Below the pieces are notes generated by a model that saw only the letters and a program-made list of their open reading frames with translations, ran no database searches and was not told the origin of the DNA. From Mytilus edulis (Eukaryota > Mollusca > Bivalvia > Mytilida > Mytilidae), in assembly GCF_963676685.1 (NCBI RefSeq), contig NC_092344.1, positions 51,048,830 to 51,112,829 on the forward strand: a stretch of DNA of 64,000 bases. The letters are read 5' to 3'. Position numbers and translations under genes: made by a program. Below, in pieces: positions 56,201 through 64,000 of the stretch; within the stretch, counting starts at the first letter, position 1; every line of letters begins with the position of its first letter.

Positions 56201-58876
56201 AAGGCCAGAGGCTCCTGACTTGGGACAGGCGCAAAAATGCGGCGGGGTTAAACATGTTTATGAGATCTCAACCCTCCCCCTATACCTCTAGCCAATGTAG
56301 AAAAGTAAATGCATAACAATAAGCACATTTAAAATTCAATTCAAGAGAAGTCCGAGTCTGATGTCAGAAGATGTAACTAAAGAAAATAAACAAAATGACA
56401 ATAATACATAAATAACAACAGACTACTAGCAGTTAACTGACATGCCAGCTCCAGACTTCAATTAAACTGATTGAAAGATTATGATTTCATCATATGAATA
56501 TCAGGCACAATCCTTCCCGTTAGGGGTTTAGTATCATACCATCATAACATATATGAGAAGAACATAACCCGTGTCATGCCAACAACTGGTTTTTTAATAA
56601 ATGTGTTTAGTTCCGATGCAAAGACCCTATAAGTGAATCAATATTAACGCCAAAATAAGCAATCTTTAGTGACCTGACAACAGTATCGTAACTATATCCC
56701 TTCTTAATAAGTATTTAAAGGTTTTGTTAGTTTCTGAGGTGAATACTGACATTTTTGTGCTTTATAAAGAATATTTCCATAAAAAAATGGATGTGAAATA
56801 CCTGAAGTATAAGAAGTCTGCATGTTGAGCTATATTTACGAATGATGTCCTTATACCGATGATAAAATTTAGTAAATGTTTTGACTAGTTTGTGATATCG
56901 AAAACCCTGGTGTAATAATTTTTCAGTAATTCATAAATTTCTCTCGTTAAAATCTAAAACATTGTTACATACACGAGCGAATCGTACAAGTTGAGATATA
57001 TAAACACCGCAAGATGGTGACAATGGAACGTCACCATCTAAAAATGGATAATTAACGATAGGAAATGAAAAATCATCTCTTTTATCATAAATTTTAGTAT
57101 TAAGCTTTCCGTTAGTGATATAGATATCAAGATCGAGGAAAGGGCAGTGGTCATTGTTAGTATTATCTTTATTTAAAGTAAGTTCAACAGGATAAATTTC
57201 TTTAGTATACATACTGAAGTCGTCATTATTGAGAGCCAAAATGTCATCCAAATATCTAAAAGTATTATTAAATTTGTTTATGAGATGTTGTTTCGATGGG
57301 TCTTTGCTGATTTTTGTCATAAATTGTAACTCATAGCAATACAAAAACAGGTCCGCAATAAGTGGTGCAGTTAGTCCCCATTGGAATTCCAATAACCTGA
57401 CGATATACGGAATCTCCAAAGCGAACAAAAATGTTATCTAGTAAAAATGCAAGGGCATATATAGTATCAAAGCATGTCCAATTGACATAGTCTTTTTGTT
57501 TATTGCTACTAAAAAATGACCTAAAAGAGTTTGAACATATATATTCACATTCTGACTTTTTAAATGCCCATTTAATGAGGTGGGTGATTTTTTTCTTAAT
57601 GAGAATGTGAGGCAATGTGGTATACAGGGTAGAAAAATCAAAACTTTGAACAGATTCAAAATCACCAATATAAGCATGCAATTTATCAAGTACTTCCAAC
57701 GAGTTCTTGACACTCCAAAAGTAATTAATTCCACTATTTAACCCTTCTAAAAACCTAGCAGATCTGTCATGAGAAAATTCTAAAACACTTCTCCTGTTGC
57801 CATTTTTGACATAATCTGTCTTACTCTAGAACATATTGGGTTATACGAAACACATTGCGACAGTATTATCTTAAGGAAAATTTGATGTTTATTATCGTTT
57901 TCGTTTTCCCATATTGACGATGAATAATTATCATAAATGCATATATAACAATTTTTAAAGCTTTGGCATTTTGTTGCGTCAGATTTCCTCGACGACTACA
58001 ACTGACTAGGGCATTTTGGGCAGTTCTATCTTAGAACAGATTCAGAAAGTATTACTCAGAACACTGTTATACCTATTTACGCTGTAACATTTCTCTGGTA
58101 TAAATGCTTTATTACAGATTGTTTTGACAGTTCTGAAGATAGGTTAAATCTGAATCTAATTTTATCGGAAACAACTTCCTCGTCCTGTTTTTTAACAAAA
58201 GGTCATAAAATGTATTCTCGAATATTAAATCGATATAGTTTAAATTGTGACTACATGTGTTAAATCACTTTTTACAATATTACGTAACAGTTTGTCCATT
58301 GATGTAATTCAAACGACAAAGAAGATACTGATCGTGAAATTTTCTCTTTTACTGACAAATATATTATTTTGGTAACGTCTAAATCATATTGATAATACAT
58401 TTTTGTACATGTATGATCAATTAAAAAAAAAGTCTAAGTTGACGTTGATTGTTCGTGCGTAATTATTGCAACTGTATAAAAAAATGTAATGATATATATA
58501 TCACTCGTACTTATTTCGAAATGGGCCGAATCATTTTGATCAACTTCGATTATGATGAGGACAATCGAATGTAGCAAATATAAATGTATGTATGTATTAA
58601 GTCTTGCAACAGTCGACTAAAAAAAATAAAACATGTATATACATACGAAAAAAATAAATAATAATAAATAATAAAATGGCCAGCGTGTAACACTCATGTG
58701 CTTTTTTGTTTGATTGATTTTATGGTGTTTTTTAAATCGCTGTTATCATGGCATTTACTACGTATTTATAAGTTTAGTATGTTCATTTGTTTCTTTCATA
58801 TGCCTTAATTAGTTAAGATTTACCTACCTGAAGCAAGAAAAGTAAATAAGAACAAACACAATTGTAGGCCTTCCAT
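53252..58876 (-). CDS. CYYR1/Shisa-like type-I membrane protein, paralogue 2 (four exons)
   Basis: Exons in coding order: 58876-58828, 55772-55676, 54392-54235, 53535-53252; 195 residues. The signal peptide MEGLQLCLFLFTFLAS is followed by an ectodomain with four Cys and a Tyr run (CKALCYRYDTFGRYC, then SSYYYYYYS). The membrane segment is GGGISLIVCIVVIVCFC, then RYCNRR and NNQSVSTVTT. The tail starts with a glutamine run (CAA repeat), PQQPGYQPQ, four TYPxGQ-type repeats and FSPPSYEQ, a PPxY motif. Intron phases match paralogue 1. Compared with that copy, the ectodomain is six residues longer and very different, and the tail gained two seven-residue repeats. Function is inferred from layout only: a membrane adaptor recruiting WW-domain partners such as Nedd4-type ligases. 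A Penelope-like element lies in intron 1. Confidence 0.83.
54158..54218 (+). repeat. Family D 3'-end fragment
   Basis: TTTGACTTGGATGGAGAGTT and CACATCTTCTTATATCTATT, just beside exon 3 of CYYR-like 2. The same relation (family D 3' end beside exon 3) holds in paralogue 1, so the insertion may predate the duplication. Confidence 0.6.
55275..55435 (-). repeat. Family A repeat, partial, reverse
   Basis: AGTTATCAAACGTACCTGGA, CGCCAGACGCACGTTTCGTC, CTCATCAGTGACGCTCATAT and CCAAAATTCCAAAAAGTTGT. Confidence 0.7.
55968..57840 (-). mobile_element. Penelope-like retroelement, 5'-truncated (family B, longest copy)
   Basis: On the minus strand a degenerate reverse-transcriptase region (about 57800-56931) is followed by about 960 bp of tail ending CCATTCTCAATTTTA. 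That tail is what recurs at 880-1312, 32945-33716, 49930-50172 and in shorter pieces. Shared 3' termini with variable 5' ends argue for target-primed insertion. It lies in intron 1 of CYYR-like 2, same strand. Confidence 0.75.
56931..57810 (-). pseudogene. Reverse transcriptase fragment, Penelope-like, frameshifted
   Basis: The first frame (57810-57365) has RSARFLEGLNSGINYFWSVK, FDFSTLYTTLPH and GIPMGTNC. The second (about 57385-56931) has PLIADLFLYCYE, NTFRYLDDILALNN (catalytic YLDD box), FLDLDIYITNGK, KIYDKRDDFSFPIVNYPFL and GVYISQLVRFARVC. A one-base frameshift at about 57370 separates GIPMGTNC from PLIADLF. Upstream fingers and any GIY-YIG endonuclease are absent. The motif series is one I associate with Penelope-like elements common in molluscs and cnidarians; the clade assignment is moderately sure. 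Confidence 0.75.
57841..58827. other. 5' part of CYYR-like 2 intron 1
   Basis: AT-rich, with no feature I can support apart from simple AAATAAT runs near 58650. Confidence 0.35.
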
Positions 58877-58885
58877 TTTGAACAG

Positions 58886-58985
58886 GAAGTTTTTGTTTTG
58901 TCTATTTCACGGCTGTATGATTTTAAAAGGCATGTTGATCAATAGGAGAAATTTAAGAACCTGAATTTATTAAATATCCCAACAG
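58886..58985 (-). promoter_or_regulatory. Proximal promoter/5' UTR of CYYR-like 2
   Basis: The minus strand has GGGATATTTAATAAATTCAG (TATA-like), CTATTGATCA, GCCTTTTAAAATCA and CCGTGAAATAG, matching the order upstream of paralogue 1. Confidence 0.5.
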
Positions 58986-59625
58986 TGCAAGTGCAGTATG
59001 TAAAGGATGTCACCGCGCAATATAATTATTTGAAATGTCCTTTGTATGTGAATAAATTTAAGGGGGTGGCGAAAGTGTGTGTAAAGTTTGTTATATTTTT
59101 TTTTTCAAATTTCAAGTTTAGTTTTTAATATTTTCCGAATCATTCCAACAAAGATTACAGAAAATGACTATCATGCACATGACATACACTATGAAACCTA
59201 TATGACGTGATACTGCAAATAAAAACTACCCACCGTTTATTTAACACGGATGTAAACCACTCAGGGGCGCCGAATGGGACTCTTGTGGTTTTGTACTCGA
59301 AATTCAATTTTGTACGGACAAAAGTGAGTTTTGTTCAACAAAAATGAGTTCAGTTTAACAAAATTTGAAGCATACTACAAATTTAAATTTAGTCATACAA
59401 AATTATTTTTCAGTGGGTTTTGTCATGACAAAATTCATTTTTGTATCAATACAATACAATACAAATAGTTTATTTACGTCTCACCATGCGCATGTGTGAA
59501 AAAAGAAATGTCGACTTTTCTTTCTCTCTTGAAAATTTATTTTAAAATGGAATAAGATGGACAAAAACGGAATTCAACTTGAACAATTTAAGTGATTTAT
59601 GTGAAAGGAACTGTTAAATATCTAT

Positions 59626-59976
59626 ATGAGTCCAAAAAAGAAAGCCAAAAATTCAAAGAAAAGGAAAAACACGAGTGGTCAAAATGTAAGTGGTGAGAAA
59701 CGAAATAAAAAGACACTGAAATCAACTCACACGCCGAATGAAAACAAAAACAATGCAAGTCAAAATAAAACCGCTAGTAATGTAATTAAAACAGCGAATA
59801 TGGACACGTTTAACGTTCCAGTTTATGATTCCCCAATGATCCAACAAAATAGATCACAATTCCAACAGTATGCGTTATCGCAGCATCCGATTCAAAATCC
59901 AAATTTCACTCAACTTTCGCCAACACTACCAGCTGTCGGGTTTTACACAAGTACCCACATAACTTACAACCTATGA
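59626..59976 (+). CDS. LINE ORF1, N-terminal section
   Basis: 116 codons, very basic start (MSPKKKAKNSKKRKN), then Asn/Gln-rich and low in structure. It ends at a TGA that overlaps the ATG of the next frame (ATGA at 59973-59976). In a typical element ORF1 would be one protein, so either a one-base indel split it or the overlap allows coupled translation. Reading the second frame upstream of its ATG gives HNLQPMM without a stop nearby, which favours an indel. Confidence 0.6.
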   Translation: MSPKKKAKNSKKRKNTSGQNVSGEKRNKKTLKSTHTPNENKNNASQNKTASNVIKTANMDTFNVPVYDSPMIQQNRSQFQQYALSQHPIQNPNFTQLSPTLPAVGFYTSTHITYNL

Positions 59977-60884
59977 TGAATCCTACTATAGATGCAAATA
60001 ATAAACTTGATATGCTTACCCAGAAAGTTAACGAAATTTTCAACAAAATGTCGATGATAGATGAACTGTCTAAAAAATTAACTTCGTTTGATAAAACTGT
60101 CCAAACCTTAGTGAAAACCGTCGAAAATGTAACCAAAAGAGTCGATGAGGTCGAAAAGAGCATGAACTGTGTGAACGAACAATTCGAACATAATAACAAC
60201 GATGTTAAAGAGGTTAAAAGTGCTTTTAATGAAATTCGATCCGAAAAAGATGCCACTAATAACACAATCTTCCGACTACAACGAGATCTAGATGACTTAT
60301 ATGATCGGCACATAGATCTCCAAACTAGATCAATGCGGGAGAACCTGATTTTCACTGGAATACCGCTTCATGATAAAGACGAACAAACGGAACAAACGGA
60401 AAAAATCATTGAAAACTTTATGGTCGAACAACTCAAACTAAACAGACCCGCGGAATACGAACGTGCTCATCGTTTTGGGAAGGAATATGTTGAGAGAAAT
60501 AGAGATGGCTCAGTTAAATTTGCAACAAAGCCAATTGTCTGTAGATTCAGAAACTTTAAAGAACGCGAGACTGTTCGAAAAGCCGCAAGAGAGTTGAGGG
60601 ATACTGGATTCGGCATTAGTGAGCAGTTTCCAAAAGAAATTGATGACAGACGAAAAACGCTATGGCCATTCTTCCAAGAAGCACGGAGACAGAGTAAAAA
60701 GGCATTCTTTAGGAGAGATCGTCTCTTCGTAGATGGAGTCGAATTTTTTCCACCAGAGAAAACTGATCATCAAAACCCTGGAGTGACAAGACAACAACCG
60801 AGACGAAACTACGATGATGAAGGCGCTCGCCCCAAATTAACCCAAGGAAAAAACAACGGGAGACGTTCCAAAAAAGGACATTAG
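59973..60884 (+). CDS. LINE ORF1, coiled coil plus RNA-binding section
   Basis: 303 codons. Residues of about 10-110 form heptad-rich coiled coil (LTQKVNEIFNKMSMIDELSK region). RSMRENLIFTGIP then opens an RRM-like fold and ERAHRFG plus KPIVCRFRNFKERETVRKAA the C-terminal domain, as in L1-type ORF1 proteins that trimerise and bind RNA. The tail is basic (NNGRRSKKGH). It ends with TAG at 60882-60884; the same frame stays open into ORF2. Confidence 0.75.
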   Translation: MMNPTIDANNKLDMLTQKVNEIFNKMSMIDELSKKLTSFDKTVQTLVKTVENVTKRVDEVEKSMNCVNEQFEHNNNDVKEVKSAFNEIRSEKDATNNTIFRLQRDLDDLYDRHIDLQTRSMRENLIFTGIPLHDKDEQTEQTEKIIENFMVEQLKLNRPAEYERAHRFGKEYVERNRDGSVKFATKPIVCRFRNFKERETVRKAARELRDTGFGISEQFPKEIDDRRKTLWPFFQEARRQSKKAFFRRDRLFVDGVEFFPPEKTDHQNPGVTRQQPRRNYDDEGARPKLTQGKNNGRRSKKGH

Positions 60885-63800
60885 GACAACCCTGGAGGCA
60901 AAGATACAGTACGAAGTGACCAGTCAACCGATACATGTGACTTTCACCTTTGTGAATCGAATTTAACTGTAAATAAAACTGACAATATTATTAACCTGTT
61001 ATGTTTAAACGTATGTGGTATTAAAAATAGATTACTTTATCCTGAATTTAAATCCCTATTTTGTAATCATGATATTATCTGTCTGACTGAAACTAAACTA
61101 GATGATTGCGACGAAATTAATTGTGATGAATTTGTTTTTAGTTTTAAAAATAGACACAAACTTTCTAACTATAGATCTGGTGGTATTGCATTGGGTTACC
61201 GGAAATATTTAGAAAAATATATTAAACCTATTGAAACTGAATGCAAATTTGTTTATTGGTTTACTATTGATAAGAAAGTCTTGCATTTACCTGAAAACGT
61301 TTTTATTGGTATAGTTTACATACCACCAGTAAATACAAATTATACATCTGAAGAAGCTTTTAATGAGATAGAAATTGAACTTCAGAGATTTTCTGAAAAA
61401 TCTGATTATATTATTTTGGTAGGAGACTTTAACAGTCGCACAGCAAATTTGCCCGATTTTTATGATGAAGATGATATAGATGATTTTGAAATTGACAACC
61501 TTACTGATCAATCAGACTTTACTGATGTATATATGTTAGATGATTTAAATATACCAAGAACAAGAAATAATCCAGACAAAGTTGTAAATTGTTATGGTAG
61601 AAAGTTTCTTGAATTTTGTAAAAATAACAAAGTATTTATTTTAAACGGTAGAGTTGGCCAAGATGTTATTGGTCGGCCTACCAGTAGAAACAATAGTGTT
61701 ATAGATTATATTATTTGTACTTCACACTTTTTAAGATGCATATCAAATTTTGAAATTCTTGAATTTTCGAAACTTTTTTCTGATGTTCACTCACCTTTGA
61801 AACTATCTCTTAATAGAGTGAACCCCACATTTGAACTACACACTACAGAGTTATCTTATCAAGAAGAAAATAAAATTGGAAAATGGAAATTTGAGCAAGT
61901 AAATGATTTCAAAAGTAACATAGATAAAGACAAAATAAGAAATGTTATAGATGAATTATCTATTTATAGTAATCAAGAAAATGTAACAAAATATGAAATA
62001 AATACTGCAGTTACAAATATTACTGATATTTTAATCGATTCTGCAAAAGCAACATTTGGTACACAACATTTTAATAGAAATATGCTGAACTGTAATAAAA
62101 AGCATAATAAACAATGGTATAATTTTGATTGTAAAAGGGCAAAGAAAGAACTGAGAAAGGCACAAAGAATGTATAAACATTATGGGTCAAATTTATTTAA
62201 AGAACGATTACGACACTGTGAATATTATTATAAAAGTCTAATGGACGAAAACATTAAGAAGTATAATAGAGAAATAAGTGATAATATGAAAAAATTAAAA
62301 TCCAAAAATCCCAAGGAATTTTGGAAATTATTTAACAAAGGTAGACAAAGAGAAAAAAGCAATATATCTATTGAAACTTTATTTGATTTTTTTAAAGAAT
62401 TGAATGAAAATAAATTTGAAGACAAGTTTGTCATCAGGAATGATTTGAACTCAAATCTTGTAAATGAGACACTGAATGGTGTAATTACCCATGACGAAAT
62501 TATTAAAGCTATCAAAAAGGCGAAAAATAACAAATCGCCAGGTGAAGATAAAATAATCAATGAATATGTTGCAAATTCTCTTGACAGTATGATTGATGTA
62601 TATGTTAATTTGTTTAATCTTATTTTTGATACGGGTATTCTGCCGGAGGCCTGGCTTATTGGAAACATAATACCAGTTTTCAAGAACAAAGGATGTAAAT
62701 TAGACGCAAAAAATTATAGGCCTATTACTTTATTGTCATGCCTTGGTAAATTTTTTACATCTATTCTTAATGATAGATTGGGGGAATTTGTTGATGAACT
62801 TAATATCTTGAACGAAAATCAAGCAGGCTTCCGACAGGGATACTCTACTAACGATCATATTTTTTCATTGTATGCACTCTTTGAGTTGCTATGTGTCAAA
62901 CGAAAAAAAATACATTGTGCATTCGTTGACTTTGAAAAAGCCTTCGACTTTGTTCAAAGAAACTCGCTTCTGTATAAGCTTGTTTTAAATAAGATAACTG
63001 GTAAATTTCTCAGAATTGTAGAAAATTTGTATAAAGATGTAAAATGAAGAGTTGTACATAATAATGAAGCATCTGACATGTTTGTTAGTGATATTGGGGT
63101 CCGCCAAGGGGAAAATCTTTCTCCTTTATTATTTTCTTTATACTTAAATGATCTTCATGAATTTTTAGAAAATAGTGATTTAAAAGGTATACATTCAATT
63201 ACATCTGATATAGAAGATGAACTGGATATTTATTTTAAGATATTTGTCTTATTGTATGGTGACGACTCGATTTTACTCGCTGAGTCAAGCACAGATTTGC
63301 AATTACTTTTAAATAGTTTTTCTCAATATTGTGAAAACTGGAAACTTAAAATTAATGTTAACAAGACAAAGGTAATGATATTTTCAAAAGGTAAACCACA
63401 GAATAATTTGAAATTTTATATTAATAACGAAGAGATAGAAATTGTTAAAAACTATAAATACCTTGGTGTTATATTCTCTAGAACTGCATCTTTTTTTGCA
63501 ACTAGAAAATATCTTAGAGATCAAGCTACTAGAGCTATGTATTGTGTTATTAAGAAGTGTAGATCAAACCATCTATCTATAGAATGCCAGCTCGATATGT
63601 TTGACAAAGCTGTTTGACCTATACTCTTATATGGGGCCGAAATCTGGGGATACGAAAATCTTGACATTTTAGAAAGAGTACATTTGAGTTTTTGTAAGCA
63701 TGTTTTACGGTTAAAAAGATCGACTCCAAATTTTATGGTTTACGGGGAATTGGGAAGATATCCGATTTCTTTATACGTTAAATTACGGATGATAAAATTT

Positions 63801-64000
63801 TGGTGCAACCTTCTTGATAACACACTTGATAACAAGATTTCGTCAATGTTATATAAGTTGATATATATTAATTATAATAAGTATGGAATTGAAAACAAAT
63901 GGTTGTTATTTATCAAAAGTATTTTTGATAATTGTGGTATGTCAAACATTTGGCAAAATCAAGATTGTATCTCAAAAAAATGGATTGTATTAAGTATTGA
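60885..64000 (+). pseudogene. LINE ORF2, endonuclease and reverse transcriptase, two internal stops
   Basis: Open in the ORF1 frame right after the UAG, without an early ATG. The APE endonuclease has NLLCLNVCGI, TETKLDD, VYIPP, LVGDFNSR, NSVIDYII and SDVHSPL. The reverse transcriptase has NYRPITLLSCLGK, QAGFRQGYSTND, CAFVDFEKAFD, GVRQGENLSPLLFSLYLNDL, LLYGDDS (usual form YADD) and KYLGVIF. In-frame TGA codons occur at 63045-63047 and 63615-63617; similarity continues in frame past both (RVVHNNEAS and PILLYGAEIWG), so they are nonsense mutations in an old copy, the second fitting CGA-to-TGA decay. The frame is still open at 64000. The protein would nick target DNA and prime reverse transcription. 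Exact clade is not assigned. Confidence 0.85.

Larger units (their letters stand above)
59250..64000 (+). mobile_element. APE-type LINE retrotransposon, near full length, runs off the window
   Basis: A 5' untranslated region (about 59250-59625) holds repeated ACAAAA/TTTTGT motifs. ORF1 follows (59626-60884, in two frames), then ORF2 with endonuclease and reverse transcriptase (from 60885). Gene order and domains match L1/CR1-like non-LTR elements. The 3' end lies outside the window. In-frame stops show this copy is inactive or recoded. Confidence 0.85.

Noticed and set aside
56931-57810. Host gene with reverse transcriptase similarity
   Set aside because: Frameshifted, 5'-truncated and continuous with a dispersed repeat tail, so it is a retroelement remnant.
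59906-60355. 149-codon minus-strand ORF, Ser/Leu-rich
   Set aside because: Antisense shadow of the LINE ORF1 coiled coil; likewise 62228-62689 against ORF2.

Overview
This is eukaryotic, AT-rich DNA with short exons, GT/AG introns and dense interspersed repeats. The repeat families (3'-truncated retroelement tails, elements built on a tandem core of about 160 bp, many small MITEs) and the gene content point to a bivalve mollusc, most likely a mussel of the Mytilus type. That assignment is inferred from sequence pattern; no database was searched.

Left part (1-17 kb): two tandem, same-strand, two-exon actin-like genes (3092-5720 and 13443-15418). Each encodes 374 residues with the actin intron at canonical codon 41, but the residues that hold and hydrolyse ATP are replaced in both. 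Their proximal promoters resemble each other. The DNA between and after them is a nest of mobile elements, including three elements (9676-11037, 11583-12980, 16194-17142) with a tandem-repeat core, a GC-rich simple repeat and hairpin termini (pearl or Helitron/Helentron-like).

Middle part (17-37 kb): a six- or seven-exon gene for a small secreted cysteine-rich peptide (22041-26130, plus strand), in which one exon has just been duplicated in tandem. Convergent with it is a complete seven-exon EB1/MAPRE microtubule plus-end gene (36846-26960, minus strand), whose last 42-bp exon encodes the EEY-type tail. The last EB1 intron holds a 3.38-kb DNA transposon with perfect 94-bp terminal inverted repeats and a 5-bp target duplication (27876-31257).

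Right part (37-59 kb): repeat-rich DNA, then two tandem four-exon paralogues on the minus strand (51419-44487 and 58876-53252) for small type-I membrane proteins. Each has a Cys/Tyr-rich ectodomain and a Pro/Gln/Tyr-rich cytoplasmic tail with a PPSY motif (CYYR1/Shisa-like). Signal peptide, membrane segment and tail are conserved, while the ectodomain exon has diverged. A 5'-truncated Penelope-like reverse transcriptase element lies in an intron of the second copy, and its 3' tail recurs elsewhere in the window.

The right edge (about 59.25-64 kb) is a near full-length but mutated APE-type LINE, with a coiled-coil ORF1 and an endonuclease/reverse-transcriptase ORF2 in the same frame separated by one UAG. 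No rRNA gene, CRISPR array or convincing functional tRNA gene was seen; the tRNA-like segments belong to SINEs. All exon models are my own reading of splice sites and protein similarity and need transcript support.
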